A DNA stretch of 64,000 nucleotides from positions 186,001 to 250,000 of the forward strand of contig NZ_JAKGSB010000006.1 of assembly GCF_021568905.1 (NCBI RefSeq), in the 5' to 3' direction. How positions within the stretch are numbered: position 1 is the stretch's first letter; each line of letters starts with the position of its first letter. Below the pieces are notes generated by a model. The model was not told where the DNA came from. It was given only the letters and a program-made list of their open reading frames with translations, and searched no databases. The stretch comes from Zavarzinia marina (lineage in GTDB: Bacteria; Pseudomonadota; Alphaproteobacteria; Zavarziniales; Zavarziniaceae). Shown here piece after piece: positions 14,469 through 23,095 of the stretch. A program made the position numbers and the translations under genes.

Positions 14469-15266
14469 ATGCGCGCCATCGCCAGGGAGCCCGATCCGCC
14501 GCCGACATGGCTGGCGGTCGCCGAAACGCGGGCGATCCCCGAACTGCTGTTCTCGATCAAGGTCGGCCCCTTGCTGCGCATGGCGCCGCGCGGCGACGGC
14601 CATCCCGTGCTGGTGCTGCCCGGCTTTCTCGCCAGCGATCTTTCGACCGTGCTGCTGCGCCGTTTCCTGACCCACCGCGGCTATTCCGTCCACGCCTGGG
14701 AACTGGGCCGCAACCTCGGGCCCAACGCGGCGCTGGAGGACGGGCTGCGCCATCGCCTGCTCGAGATCGTGCGCGCCCACGGCCGCAAGGTCTCCATCAT
14801 CGGCTGGAGCCTGGGCGGCGTCTACGCCCGCGAAATCGCGCGGGAAGCGCCGCAACTGGTGCGCCAGATCATCACCCTGGGCAGCCCGATCGCCGCCGGG
14901 CCCAAATCGACCAATGCCTGGCGCCTGTTCGAGCGCCTGTCGGGCGAATCCGTCGACGACGTCACGGAAGCCTATGCCCAGCAGATGTTCGCCCCCGTGG
15001 ACGGCGTGCCCTCCACCGCCGTCTATTCCCATTCGGACGGGATCGTCGCCTGGCGCGGCTGTCTCGAAGCCGACGGCCCGATGCGCCAGAACGTCCGCGT
15101 CCGGGGCAGCCATTGCGGGCTGGGCCACAATGTCGCCGCGCTCCTGGTGATCGCGGACCGGCTGGCCCAGGCGGAGGGCGAATGGTCGCCGTTCCGGCCC
15201 CATGGCGCCCTGTCCCTGCTCTTCCCGCGCGGCGGCGCCGCGCGCGGGCAATTGTCCGCCGCTTAG
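14469..15266 (+). CDS. Lipase-like alpha/beta hydrolase (paralogue B)
   Basis: 265 residues. The core is HPVLVLPGFLASDLST (near 40), nucleophile elbow GWSLGGVYAREIA (near 110), then TAVYSHSDGIVAWRGCLEAD and SHCGLGHN with the likely Asp and His. It closely parallels the gene at 12837-13583. Start 14469 is chosen because GGAGGCGAC lies immediately upstream; a frame back to 14340 would add 43 low-complexity residues. It begins 132 bases after the peroxidase gene on the same strand, so they may be co-transcribed. Substrate unknown. Confidence 0.85.
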   Translation: MRAIAREPDPPPTWLAVAETRAIPELLFSIKVGPLLRMAPRGDGHPVLVLPGFLASDLSTVLLRRFLTHRGYSVHAWELGRNLGPNAALEDGLRHRLLEIVRAHGRKVSIIGWSLGGVYAREIAREAPQLVRQIITLGSPIAAGPKSTNAWRLFERLSGESVDDVTEAYAQQMFAPVDGVPSTAVYSHSDGIVAWRGCLEADGPMRQNVRVRGSHCGLGHNVAALLVIADRLAQAEGEWSPFRPHGALSLLFPRGGAARGQLSAA

Positions 15267-15267
15267 A

Positions 15268-15297
15268 GACGCCCCGATCCAGGACGCCCCGATCCAG
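15268..15297. repeat. 15-bp tandem repeat, two copies
   Basis: GACGCCCCGATCCAG occurs twice in succession (15268-15282 and 15283-15297), then decays. It sits directly behind the hydrolase stop at 15266, upstream of the DUF445 gene. Confidence 0.8.
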
Positions 15298-15380
15298 GAC
15301 GCTTCGACACCCACGGCTTGACACGCGGCGCCGTGCCGTCAGTCTGGCCGACGATTTATCAGCAACGTCAACGCGAGGCC

Positions 15381-16640
15381 ATGACGATATCCCAGCCGGT
15401 TCCCCTGACCGACGAAGAGAAGGCCGCGGCGCTGCGCCGCATGAAGCGCGTGGCGGGCCTGATGATCCTGCTGATGGCGGCGATCTTCCTGGCCAGCCGC
15501 CTGCTGGCGCCCCAGTTCCCCTGGGTCGAGATTCCCGGCGCCTTCGCCGAGGCGGCCCTGGTGGGCGGCCTGGCGGACTGGTTCGCCGTCACCGCCCTGT
15601 TCCGCCACCCCCTCGGCATTCCGATCCCCCATACGGCGATCGTGCCGCGCAATCAGGCGCGCATCGGCTCGACGCTGGGCCGATTCGTCGCCTCGAACTT
15701 CCTGAAACCGGAGGAGGTGACGGCCAAGCTGCGCCAGGTCGATCTGCCCAAGATCATCGCCGACTGGCTGGACGAGCCGGAAAATCGCGCCCGCGCGTCC
15801 GAACGCATCGCGAAATCCGTGCCCGCGATCCTGAACGCCCTCGACGACGAGGACGTCGGCCGTTTCATGCAGACCAATCTGTCGGCCCGCGTGAAGGACA
15901 TGGGCGTCGCCCCCGTGCTCGGCCAGGTCGTCCAGCTCCTGACCAACGAGGGGCATCACCAGCGCCTGCTCGACGAATTGCTGGAGCGCGCCCACCGCCT
16001 CGTCCACGACAATCGCGAACTGATCGAGAAGCGGGTGGACGAGCAATTGCCGCGCTGGCTGCCGAAGGCCGTCGACCGTGCCGTCTATACCAAGGTGCTG
16101 AGCGCCCTGGACAACACGCTGACCGAGATCCGCGACCCCGAGGGCCCGTGGCGCCAGCAGTTCGACGAGGCGACCCAGGCCTTCGTCCACGAATTGCGCA
16201 CCAGCCCCGAGATGCGCGAGAAGGGCGAGGCCCTGCTCCACCGCCTCCTCGGCAACGACACCCTGAAACAATATTTCCGCGATATCGCCCGCGCCCTGAA
16301 GGAGCGCATCCACCGCGACGCCATGGCCGAGGATTCGGGCCTCAGGCGCCAGATCGACGCCGCCATGCGCGTCTACGGCGAGACCCTGACGCGCGATCCG
16401 GCGATCCGCCACACCCTGCAGAGCTGGATCGAGCAGGCGGTGAATTCCACCATCGTCGCCCGGCGCGAGCAGATCGGCGAATGGATCGGCTCGATCGTGC
16501 AGAAATGGGACAAGGACATGATCGTGACCAAGCTGGAGACCCAGGTCGGCCGCGATCTCCAGTTCATCCGCATCAACGGCACCGTGGTGGGTGGCCTGAT
16601 CGGTCTCTGCCTCTATCTCGTCGAGACGGTCACCGGCTGA
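15381..16640 (+). CDS. DUF445 family membrane protein
   Basis: 419 residues. The DUF445 architecture is complete: N-terminal helix (residues 24-45), a hallmark segment AALVGGLADWFAVTALFRHP (residues 58-77) and IPHTAIVPRNQARIG. A long helical middle follows, and a C-terminal hydrophobic helix (GTVVGGLIGLCLYLVETV). Family function is unknown; Bacillus YheB and E. coli YjiN belong here. It ends exactly against the stop of the convergent gene, the two stops forming TGATCA (16638-16643). Confidence 0.92.
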   Translation: MTISQPVPLTDEEKAAALRRMKRVAGLMILLMAAIFLASRLLAPQFPWVEIPGAFAEAALVGGLADWFAVTALFRHPLGIPIPHTAIVPRNQARIGSTLGRFVASNFLKPEEVTAKLRQVDLPKIIADWLDEPENRARASERIAKSVPAILNALDDEDVGRFMQTNLSARVKDMGVAPVLGQVVQLLTNEGHHQRLLDELLERAHRLVHDNRELIEKRVDEQLPRWLPKAVDRAVYTKVLSALDNTLTEIRDPEGPWRQQFDEATQAFVHELRTSPEMREKGEALLHRLLGNDTLKQYFRDIARALKERIHRDAMAEDSGLRRQIDAAMRVYGETLTRDPAIRHTLQSWIEQAVNSTIVARREQIGEWIGSIVQKWDKDMIVTKLETQVGRDLQFIRINGTVVGGLIGLCLYLVETVTG

Positions 16641-17810
16641 TCACGGCACCTCGCCCGCCGCCTCGGGCATGGGGCTCGGCGCCGGCGTCCCGCGCCGCAG
16701 ATAGGCGTTGACGCGGGCGATGGCGTCCAGGCGGATGTCCTGCCAGAACAGGGCGTAGTCGTAGACGTGATAGTCGCCGCCCGGCAGCAGGATCGCCCGG
16801 AAGACATAGGGTTCCGGCTCGGAAATGCGCAGGATGCCGTCGTGGCAGCGGGTGTCCACCAGGGCGGTCGACAGCGGTTCCAGCTCGCCGGTGACCATCG
16901 AGCGGACCGTGCCGCCGCGATTGGCCTCGCGCGGGATTTCCGCCTCGTCCATCGTAAAGCTGACCGGATTGACGCAGAGGATGGGCCGGCCCGCCACCGG
17001 CGCGAAGCCCGTGTCACGCTTCGGATCCCAGATTTCCGCCCGATGGCGGTAGAAGTCGGGCGCGCCGTCGCGCGCGAAACTGGACCACGCGAGGACGCAG
17101 CCGGTCGCGCCCGGGGCGCGGCACGGCCGCAGCGGCGCCAGCACCCCGTCGAAGAGCTCGACGGGCAGCGGATAGCCGACCGCATAGGCCGCGACCAGCC
17201 GGCGCCGCAGGTCGGCATCCGGTGCCACCACCTCGGCCAGCAGGCGCTGGAGGTGCAGCGTGCCCTGGCTGTGCGCGACCAGGATGAAGGGCCGGTCCCC
17301 GCCCCAATGGGCGAGATAATGGCGGAAGGCCGCGAGGACGTCGTCATAGGCGACCCCCAAGGCCTTGCGCCCGTCCTCCCGCGATTCGTCCTGGAAGGCC
17401 GCCAGGGTCGCCTGGCGGTAACGGGGGCCATAGACCCGGCAGCAGCCGTTGAAGACGGCCGCCTGCCCGAGCTCGCCGGCCAATCGCCCGGCATCCGGAT
17501 CGTCGAAGGGCGCGTTCCAGCCGGCGGCATCGACATAGGTCGTCGGATGGACATAGAAGGCATCGACCGGGGCATGGTCCTGATTGTCCCCGGGAACGGC
17601 GCCCTTCGGCACGAGATCGGCCGAATCCGCCCGGTCGGGCAGGGCCAGCCAGGCATCGGGATCGTCATAGTCGGGCGCCGGCGGGACATGCGCCGCGTCG
17701 AAGCGGCCGGACGGCGTCACCATGAAGGAGAGCAGCGCGAAACGGAAATGATAGGCGCCATAGCCGAGCACGGCGACGACGGCGACGACTGCCAGAATGA
17801 TCCGTCCCAT
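16641..17810 (-). CDS. DUF3089 family alpha/beta hydrolase
   Basis: 389 residues with an N-terminal membrane anchor (residues 3-22). The DUF3089 landmarks are DAFYVHPTTYVDAAGWNAP (near 80), NGCCRVYGPRYRQATLAAF (near 115) and the nucleophile elbow ILVAHSQGTLHLQRLL (near 170). The C-terminal YDYALFWQDIR block carries further conserved residues. Likely a periplasm-facing esterase or lipase. Start ATG 17810 (GAAGGG upstream) is preferred to an in-frame codon at 17849 that lies inside a terminator-like hairpin. Confidence 0.87.
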   Translation of the reverse strand: MGRIILAVVAVVAVLGYGAYHFRFALLSFMVTPSGRFDAAHVPPAPDYDDPDAWLALPDRADSADLVPKGAVPGDNQDHAPVDAFYVHPTTYVDAAGWNAPFDDPDAGRLAGELGQAAVFNGCCRVYGPRYRQATLAAFQDESREDGRKALGVAYDDVLAAFRHYLAHWGGDRPFILVAHSQGTLHLQRLLAEVVAPDADLRRRLVAAYAVGYPLPVELFDGVLAPLRPCRAPGATGCVLAWSSFARDGAPDFYRHRAEIWDPKRDTGFAPVAGRPILCVNPVSFTMDEAEIPREANRGGTVRSMVTGELEPLSTALVDTRCHDGILRISEPEPYVFRAILLPGGDYHVYDYALFWQDIRLDAIARVNAYLRRGTPAPSPMPEAAGEVP

Positions 17811-17848
17811 GTCCGGCCCTTCACTCGGTCTTTCCGGGTCCAACGGCA

Positions 17849-17902
17849 TCCGGGCCCACGCGGGGCCCGGACGGAACGGAGGGCGCCGCTGCGGACGCCC
17901 TC
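17849..17902 (-). terminator. Two consecutive hairpins behind the 618-residue protein gene
   Basis: Reading on the minus strand after the stop at 17925: the first stem pairs 17896-17902 with 17879-17885 (7 bp), the second 17863-17871 with 17849-17857 (9 bp, TCCGGGCCC arms). Neither has a T-tract, so any termination would be weak or protein-assisted. They separate this gene from the DUF3089 gene. Confidence 0.5.
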
Positions 17903-17924
17903 CCCTATATGGTCGTGATCGGCC

Positions 17925-19781
17925 TCAGTCGGCGGTCACGGTGAGGCCCAGGGCCTTGGCCATGCCTTCCATGTCCTCGCCCTTCTCGCTCAGTTCCTGG
18001 AAGGAGACCGGCTTTTCGGGCGACAGCGCCACCGTCAGGCCGCCGCGCTTGTTCACGAAGTCGAGCAGGCCCTGGACCGCCGCCTTGGTGACGTCGCCCG
18101 GCGCGCTCGCCATCTGCAGCTGGAGGAAACCCTTGACCTGCTCGACCAGCGCATCCGGCGTCGCCTGCATCTGCTTCGACACCATCTTCAGCACGCGGTC
18201 GATCAGGGAGTTTTCCTTATAGGCGAGGCTCGCCTCGACGACGCTGGCGTCGAGGAGGGCCAGCGGCGGCTCGAACGACTGGGACGCTTCCTGCAGCGCT
18301 TTGACGTCGAAGTTGCCGAGTTTCATCTTCAGGGTCAGGGAACCGCCGTCGACCACGGTCAAGGTGAAATCCTCGAGGTCCATGGTCTTGGTCTCGGGCT
18401 CGAAGGTGTAGTCGGTGTTCAGCTCGAGCTTGATCGCCTCATAGCCGAGATCGACCAGGGGCTGGCGCTCGGACTCGGGAATGATGCTGATCGGCAGGGA
18501 GAAGCCGGTCATCTTGCCCGACCCCTTGGTGGCGATGCCGTCGACATAGTCCGAGGAACTGCCGACCATGGATTCGAGGGTCACCTTGGCGCCGTCCTTC
18601 GGCCCGAAGGAGAGGCCCGCCATCTCGTAGCTGTCGATGCGCATCTTGGCGAAATCGGGCTCGGCCGAACTGTCCTCCGTCAGCGGCGCCAGGGCGCTGC
18701 CGATGTCGACACCGCCGATCGCCAGCTTCTGCAGGGAGAAGGCGACGTCGGCGTCGGAGACGAGGCCGTCCACGCCCTCGATGCTCAGCTCGTCGAAGGC
18801 GAGCGCCTTCAGGTTCTCGATGGCGACGCGCTTCAGGGTCACCCGATCCTCGGGCGAATCCATCCCCGTCGCCTCGAAATCCGAGAGGACGGCCGATTCG
18901 GCGCTGATCGAGAGCAGGGCGCGGATGCCCAGGGCCCCTTCGTCGACCATGCCGCCGGCGGCGGAGGCCAGCGCCGCGAGATCGGCGACGCCGATGCCGC
19001 GCAGCGCGATGCCGCCGATTGTCACCTTGCCGTCGCCATATTCGGGAACGGTGGCGAGAGTGCTCAGGTCGAAGGCGCCGAGCGACTTGCCGTCGAAGGC
19101 CGAGAGCATGATGGAGGCGATGCTCATCACGGTCTTGGTGGCCCCCGGCGTCCCGCTGTCGGGCGGACCGCCCGCGACATTGGCGACGCTGATCGAGGAG
19201 AAGCTGAAGGCCTGCAGGATGTCCGCCGCCTCGGTCGGGCCGAAGCCGCCCAGCTCCGCGAGAGTGGCGGGCGGCGCCTTGGCGAACTGGCGCGCCGCCA
19301 GATCGGCGACCTGAAGGTTCTCGAAGCCGAGACCGCCGCCGCCCTCGGGCCCGATGGTGACCTTGGCCGCGGTCAGGCGGCCCGCGATCGGCAGGAATGC
19401 GGTTCCGGGAGCCTGGCCTTCCGGATAGGAGGCCGAATCGAAGACGGTCTTCGCATTGGCCGCGAAGGCGTTCTCGATCACCACGCTTTCGAGGCGCAGC
19501 GCGCCGTCCTCGGTCCCGCCGGCGCCGAGGACGCCGAAGCGGAGTTCGGCGAAGAGCAGCTTCTGCGGGCTGCACTGAAGGCCGCTGTAGGTCGCCTTCA
19601 CCTCGGGCGGAAGGGCGGCGAAGGTCGCATCCACGCTGGTCTGGATGTTGGCGCAGTCGAGGGCGGGCGCCGCCCCGGCGACCGGCCCCGGGCCGCTTTC
19701 CTTGCCGAGGAAATACCAGCCTGCCGCGGCCCCCACGCCAACCACCACGGCGGTTACGGCGCCGATGACGATCTTGTTCAT
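17925..19781 (-). CDS. Membrane-anchored periplasmic protein of unknown function
   Basis: 618 residues, not recognised with certainty. One N-terminal membrane helix (IVIGAVTAVVVGVGAAAGWYF, roughly residues 4-24) is followed by about 590 residues without further membrane segments. These repeat a loose pattern of short beta-strand phrases such as VTIGPEG, KVTIGGIALRGI, VTLKRVAIENLKA and LKMKLGNFDVKAL. That layout resembles long beta-helical or AsmA/DUF945-like periplasmic proteins, which is only a structural impression. Two cysteines (C-A-N and C-S-P, near residues 42 and 69) could form a disulfide. GGGGAG precedes ATG 19781. No neighbour hints at a role. Confidence 0.75.
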   Translation of the reverse strand: MNKIVIGAVTAVVVGVGAAAGWYFLGKESGPGPVAGAAPALDCANIQTSVDATFAALPPEVKATYSGLQCSPQKLLFAELRFGVLGAGGTEDGALRLESVVIENAFAANAKTVFDSASYPEGQAPGTAFLPIAGRLTAAKVTIGPEGGGGLGFENLQVADLAARQFAKAPPATLAELGGFGPTEAADILQAFSFSSISVANVAGGPPDSGTPGATKTVMSIASIMLSAFDGKSLGAFDLSTLATVPEYGDGKVTIGGIALRGIGVADLAALASAAGGMVDEGALGIRALLSISAESAVLSDFEATGMDSPEDRVTLKRVAIENLKALAFDELSIEGVDGLVSDADVAFSLQKLAIGGVDIGSALAPLTEDSSAEPDFAKMRIDSYEMAGLSFGPKDGAKVTLESMVGSSSDYVDGIATKGSGKMTGFSLPISIIPESERQPLVDLGYEAIKLELNTDYTFEPETKTMDLEDFTLTVVDGGSLTLKMKLGNFDVKALQEASQSFEPPLALLDASVVEASLAYKENSLIDRVLKMVSKQMQATPDALVEQVKGFLQLQMASAPGDVTKAAVQGLLDFVNKRGGLTVALSPEKPVSFQELSEKGEDMEGMAKALGLTVTAD

Positions 19782-20035
19782 TGTCTCCCCTTCCGGTGAG
19801 TTTCCCCTATACGCGATGTCGGCCGACGACCGCGTCCCCTGGCGGCGTCCGGCGTCGGACCGGAAACCTAGAACAACAATGCGGCGGAGGCGAGACAATG
19901 TCGCGGATCACACTTCGGCCACCGACCGAAAAATATGCCGATGCCGATCGCCGTCCACCCCCGACGCATGGGATTGGACCCGGCCGGCGGATGTCATAGT
20001 CTGCCGCCATGCGGGATCAAACGGGCAGTCGGGGC

Positions 20036-21691
20036 ATGAACAAGTCTTCTGTGGGGGGCCGGCGGCCGGCGCGGCGCAAGGGTTCGCTGGCGGTCGCGTC
20101 GGTCGCGGCGCTGATCGTCGGCCTGATGGCGCCACCCCTCCTCGCCGCCTCCGGCAAGGGTGGCCTGCCTTCGGTCAAGGCGCGGCCCGCTCCCGAAGCG
20201 GGCGTTCCAGAAGCAGGCGGGGCGGGCGGCATCGCGCCCGACGACGGCAACGGCCTGCGCGAACTGGCGGCCGACGACGATACCCGCAAGCTCCAGCTCG
20301 CCCTCATCTGGGCCGGCCATTCGGCGCGAATCGCCGACGGCGTCATGGACGAGGCGACCCGCGGCGCCGTCCGCGCCTTCCAGCGCGCCATCGGCGAGCG
20401 TGCCACGGGCGAACTGACCGAGGACCAGAAGATCGAACTGCTGCGCCAGGGCATGACCGCGCGGGCCGAAGCGGGCTGGACCTCCTACATCAATCAGGAT
20501 CTCGGCTATCGCGTCGGCTATCCCGGCATCCTGCTGACCAGGGCGCGCGCGACCGAAGGCGGCAGCCGCGTCCTCGCCAGCGACGACGGCGCGCGCCGCC
20601 TGGAGATCGAGGTCATCGATCCCATGTCCGACCGCGAGTTCGAAGCCTTCTTCCAGTCGGTGCGCGGCCTGGACGACGGCCAGAAGACCATCACCCGGAT
20701 CGAACGCGGCGCCCGGGGCTTCCTGTTCGAGGGGCGGGAGGGCCGCCAGCACTTCATCGGCCGGGTCGAGCGAAGGGCCAGGGCCATCGTCGGCTTCACC
20801 TATTTCCACCCGGCCGGCAGCGACGGGGTCATCGTGCCGGCGATCGCCAGCGAGTTCGAGGTGCCCGACGTCCTCGGCCCGCCGGAACCGCCGCCGCCGG
20901 ACACCGAAGTCGGCCTCTACGAGAAGAACGACGCCCGCGTCGGCGAGACCCCGGACCGGGGCGAGGACGGCGCGGGCCCCGATGTCGCCGAACCGGCGCC
21001 CGCGAGGCCGCCAGCGCCGGCACCTTCCCGGCCGCGCCCGCCGGCGACCGCCGATGCCCGCGATCTCGTCCCCCTGCCCAGCCTGCCCATGGCCGTCGAG
21101 ACCCAGCCGCTGGATCCGGCCGGCCTGTTCCAGAAGGTGAAGGATTCGGTCTGGGTTGTCGTCGCCTCGCCGATGCGCGGGGACCTGCCCTATCTGGAGG
21201 ACGGCTTCAGCCAGGGGTCGGCCGTCGCGGTCTCGGACCAGCACCTGTTCACCAATTGCCACGTGCTCGAGGACCAGCAGTTCTTCGGCATCTTCCGCAA
21301 CGAGGACATGTCGGATCTTCGGCCCGTCACCGTGAAACTGATGGACGAGGACGGCGACCGCTGCATCATCCGCGTCGACAAGCCGGACCTGCCCGCCCAT
21401 GTCGCGATCCGCAGCCATGCCGACGTGGTGATCGGCGAGCGCGCCTATACGGTCGGCGCGCCGTCGGGTCTGGACCTCACCCTCGGCGAGGGCCTGGTCT
21501 CGTCGAAGCGCCGCCACAAGGGCCAGCAATACGTCCAGACCAGCGCGCCGATCTCGCCCGGCTCGTCGGGCGGCGGGCTGTTCGACAACCGGGGCAATCT
21601 TCTGGGCATCACCACCTTCATGCTGCGCGACACCCAGGCGCTCAATTTCGCCATCGCCGCGGAGGAATTCCTCCGCGACGCCGGACAGTGA
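20036..21691 (+). CDS. Peptidoglycan-binding trypsin-like serine protease
   Basis: 551 residues, exported (signal-type helix at residues 16-38). A PG_binding_1 domain lies near residues 75-140 (GVMDEATRGAVRAFQRAIGE). A middle domain without known family follows (residues 145-280), then a Pro-rich linker. The trypsin-fold domain is C-terminal (residues 355-551): catalytic His in FTNCHVLEDQ, catalytic Ser in SPGSSGGGLFDNRGNLLGI, and an Asp in DGDRCIIRVD. It would act in the periplasm, anchored to the cell wall. ATG 20036 is chosen because a possible -10 box (CATAGT, 19995-20000) leaves little leader for ATG 20009. Confidence 0.85.
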   Translation: MNKSSVGGRRPARRKGSLAVASVAALIVGLMAPPLLAASGKGGLPSVKARPAPEAGVPEAGGAGGIAPDDGNGLRELAADDDTRKLQLALIWAGHSARIADGVMDEATRGAVRAFQRAIGERATGELTEDQKIELLRQGMTARAEAGWTSYINQDLGYRVGYPGILLTRARATEGGSRVLASDDGARRLEIEVIDPMSDREFEAFFQSVRGLDDGQKTITRIERGARGFLFEGREGRQHFIGRVERRARAIVGFTYFHPAGSDGVIVPAIASEFEVPDVLGPPEPPPPDTEVGLYEKNDARVGETPDRGEDGAGPDVAEPAPARPPAPAPSRPRPPATADARDLVPLPSLPMAVETQPLDPAGLFQKVKDSVWVVVASPMRGDLPYLEDGFSQGSAVAVSDQHLFTNCHVLEDQQFFGIFRNEDMSDLRPVTVKLMDEDGDRCIIRVDKPDLPAHVAIRSHADVVIGERAYTVGAPSGLDLTLGEGLVSSKRRHKGQQYVQTSAPISPGSSGGGLFDNRGNLLGITTFMLRDTQALNFAIAAEEFLRDAGQ

Positions 21692-21703
21692 CTTGCGGCG
21701 GGC

Positions 21704-22330
21704 TCAGTCCCGCTTCAGGAGGTCCGGAAAGGACGCATGCAGCTTTGCCACCTTGGGCTGGGCGACATGCACGATATAGGGCTGGCGCGGGTTCTGCGCC
21801 GCATAGTCGTGGTGATAGGCCTCGGCCGGGTAGAAGGCGCCCAGGGGCTCGATCGTGGTGACGATCGGGGCCTCATAGGCGCCGGCCTCGGACAACAGGC
21901 GGATATAGTCTTCCGCCGCCGCCTTCTGCGCATCGTCGGCCGGGAACACGGCCGATCGATACTGGCGGCCGACGTCGTTGCCCTGGCGGTTCAATTGCGT
22001 CGGGTCGTGGGCGACCGAGAAGAACAGCCGGAGCAATTGGCCATAGGACGCGCGCGCCGGATCGAAGCGGATGCGCACCACTTCGGCATGATCGGTCATG
22101 CCGGTGCAGACGGTGCGGTAGTCCGCCGTCGCCGCCGTACCGCCGGCATAGCCCGGCTCGACGCCGAGGACGCCGTCGACCGCGCGATAGACCGCTTCCG
22201 TGCACCAGAAGCACCCGCCCGCCAGCACCGCGCTCTGCTCGGCGCCGTCGCCGGGCGGCACGTCGATGCGAGGGGCCGGAAATTCTGCGGGCTTCAAGGC
22301 CCGGCCCAGGGGAAGGGGGCAGGAGGTCAT
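21704..22330 (-). CDS. msrA: Peptide-methionine (S)-S-oxide reductase
   Basis: 208 residues. Repairs oxidised methionine in proteins. The active-site motif is AGGCFWCTEAVY (Cys near residue 40). Other conserved blocks are GVLGVEPGYAGG, YRTVCTGMTDHAEVV, and DPTQLNRQGNDVGRQYRSA. The second and third redox cysteines usual in MsrA are not obvious at the C-terminus (HASFPDLLKRD), so regeneration may rely on thioredoxin acting differently. ATG 22330 sits 7 bases after AAGGAG; the GTG at 22333 is an alternative. Converges on the protease gene. Confidence 0.93.
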   Translation of the reverse strand: MTSCPLPLGRALKPAEFPAPRIDVPPGDGAEQSAVLAGGCFWCTEAVYRAVDGVLGVEPGYAGGTAATADYRTVCTGMTDHAEVVRIRFDPARASYGQLLRLFFSVAHDPTQLNRQGNDVGRQYRSAVFPADDAQKAAAEDYIRLLSEAGAYEAPIVTTIEPLGAFYPAEAYHHDYAAQNPRQPYIVHVAQPKVAKLHASFPDLLKRD

Positions 22331-22413
22331 CACGTCTCTCCTTTCGGGATCGGGCGGCGGGACTGCCGCAAACCTATGTTCGCCGTCGGCGGCCCGAAGT
22401 TACGGGCCCGGCG

Positions 22414-22427
22414 TGACGTTAAGGTCA
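22414..22427. promoter_or_regulatory. Imperfect palindrome resembling the MerR operator
   Basis: TGACGTTAAGGTCA matches the core of the 1627-1644 palindrome except for one position. It lies between the divergent msrA and IalB genes. It may be chance or a secondary regulator site. Confidence 0.3.
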
Positions 22428-22531
22428 GGGCCGCATCGCGTCCAGCGCGGGGCTCGTCGACCTGCCCACCAACGGCGGAACTGTGCTATCCCCACGGTAC
22501 GCGACGTTCGACGAAGACCGAAAGGCGATTC

Positions 22532-23095
22532 ATGACGCACCGCTCGTTCAGGCTTGCCGCCGCTTTCCTCGTGCTGGCCGCGCCCCTCGCGGCCGCCCGG
22601 GCCCAGGACGCCGCCGCCGAAATGGAGACGGAGGTCTTCGGGGCGTGGACCATGCGCTGCGTCGAGCGCACGGACGCCCTGCCGCCCTGCGACATCACCC
22701 AGGCCGTGGCCAGCCGCGAGACCGGCAAGCCGATCATGCAGGCGTCGCTGGCCTATGCGCCGGACAAGGACAAATACGCGGTACAGATCCTGCTGCCGCT
22801 CGGCTTCCTGATCCCGCCGGGCCTCCACGTCCGGATCGAGGGGGTCGAGCCCGACATCACCGACTGGCTGGTCACCCGATGCGAGCCCCAGGGCTGCTTC
22901 ATCGAGGGGCTGCACGATGCCGCCGTGCTCGCACCCTTCCGCGATCACGAGACGGCGGGCGTGATCGTCATCGGCAAGAACGGCAAGCCCATGATCTTTC
23001 CGATGGCCCTTGCCGGCTTCGGCGATGCCCTGGACGCCATGACGGCGCGCAACCGTCCCCCGCCCGGTCCCGGTCAGGCCGGCGACTGGAAGTAG
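22532..23095 (+). CDS. Invasion-associated locus B (IalB) family protein
   Basis: 187-residue secreted protein. The signal peptide is cut near AAARAQ (residue 25). The IalB domain starts at VFGAWTMRCVER (near 35) and shows paired cysteines (MRC, PPCDITQ, TRCEPQGCF) probably forming disulfides, plus IPPGLHVRIEG and FPMALAGFGDALDAM. In Bartonella the name-giving protein is an outer surface factor; in free-living relatives the role is unknown. ATG 22532 follows GAAAGGCG. The last 22 bases overlap the convergent AraC gene. Confidence 0.9.
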   Translation: MTHRSFRLAAAFLVLAAPLAAARAQDAAAEMETEVFGAWTMRCVERTDALPPCDITQAVASRETGKPIMQASLAYAPDKDKYAVQILLPLGFLIPPGLHVRIEGVEPDITDWLVTRCEPQGCFIEGLHDAAVLAPFRDHETAGVIVIGKNGKPMIFPMALAGFGDALDAMTARNRPPPGPGQAGDWK

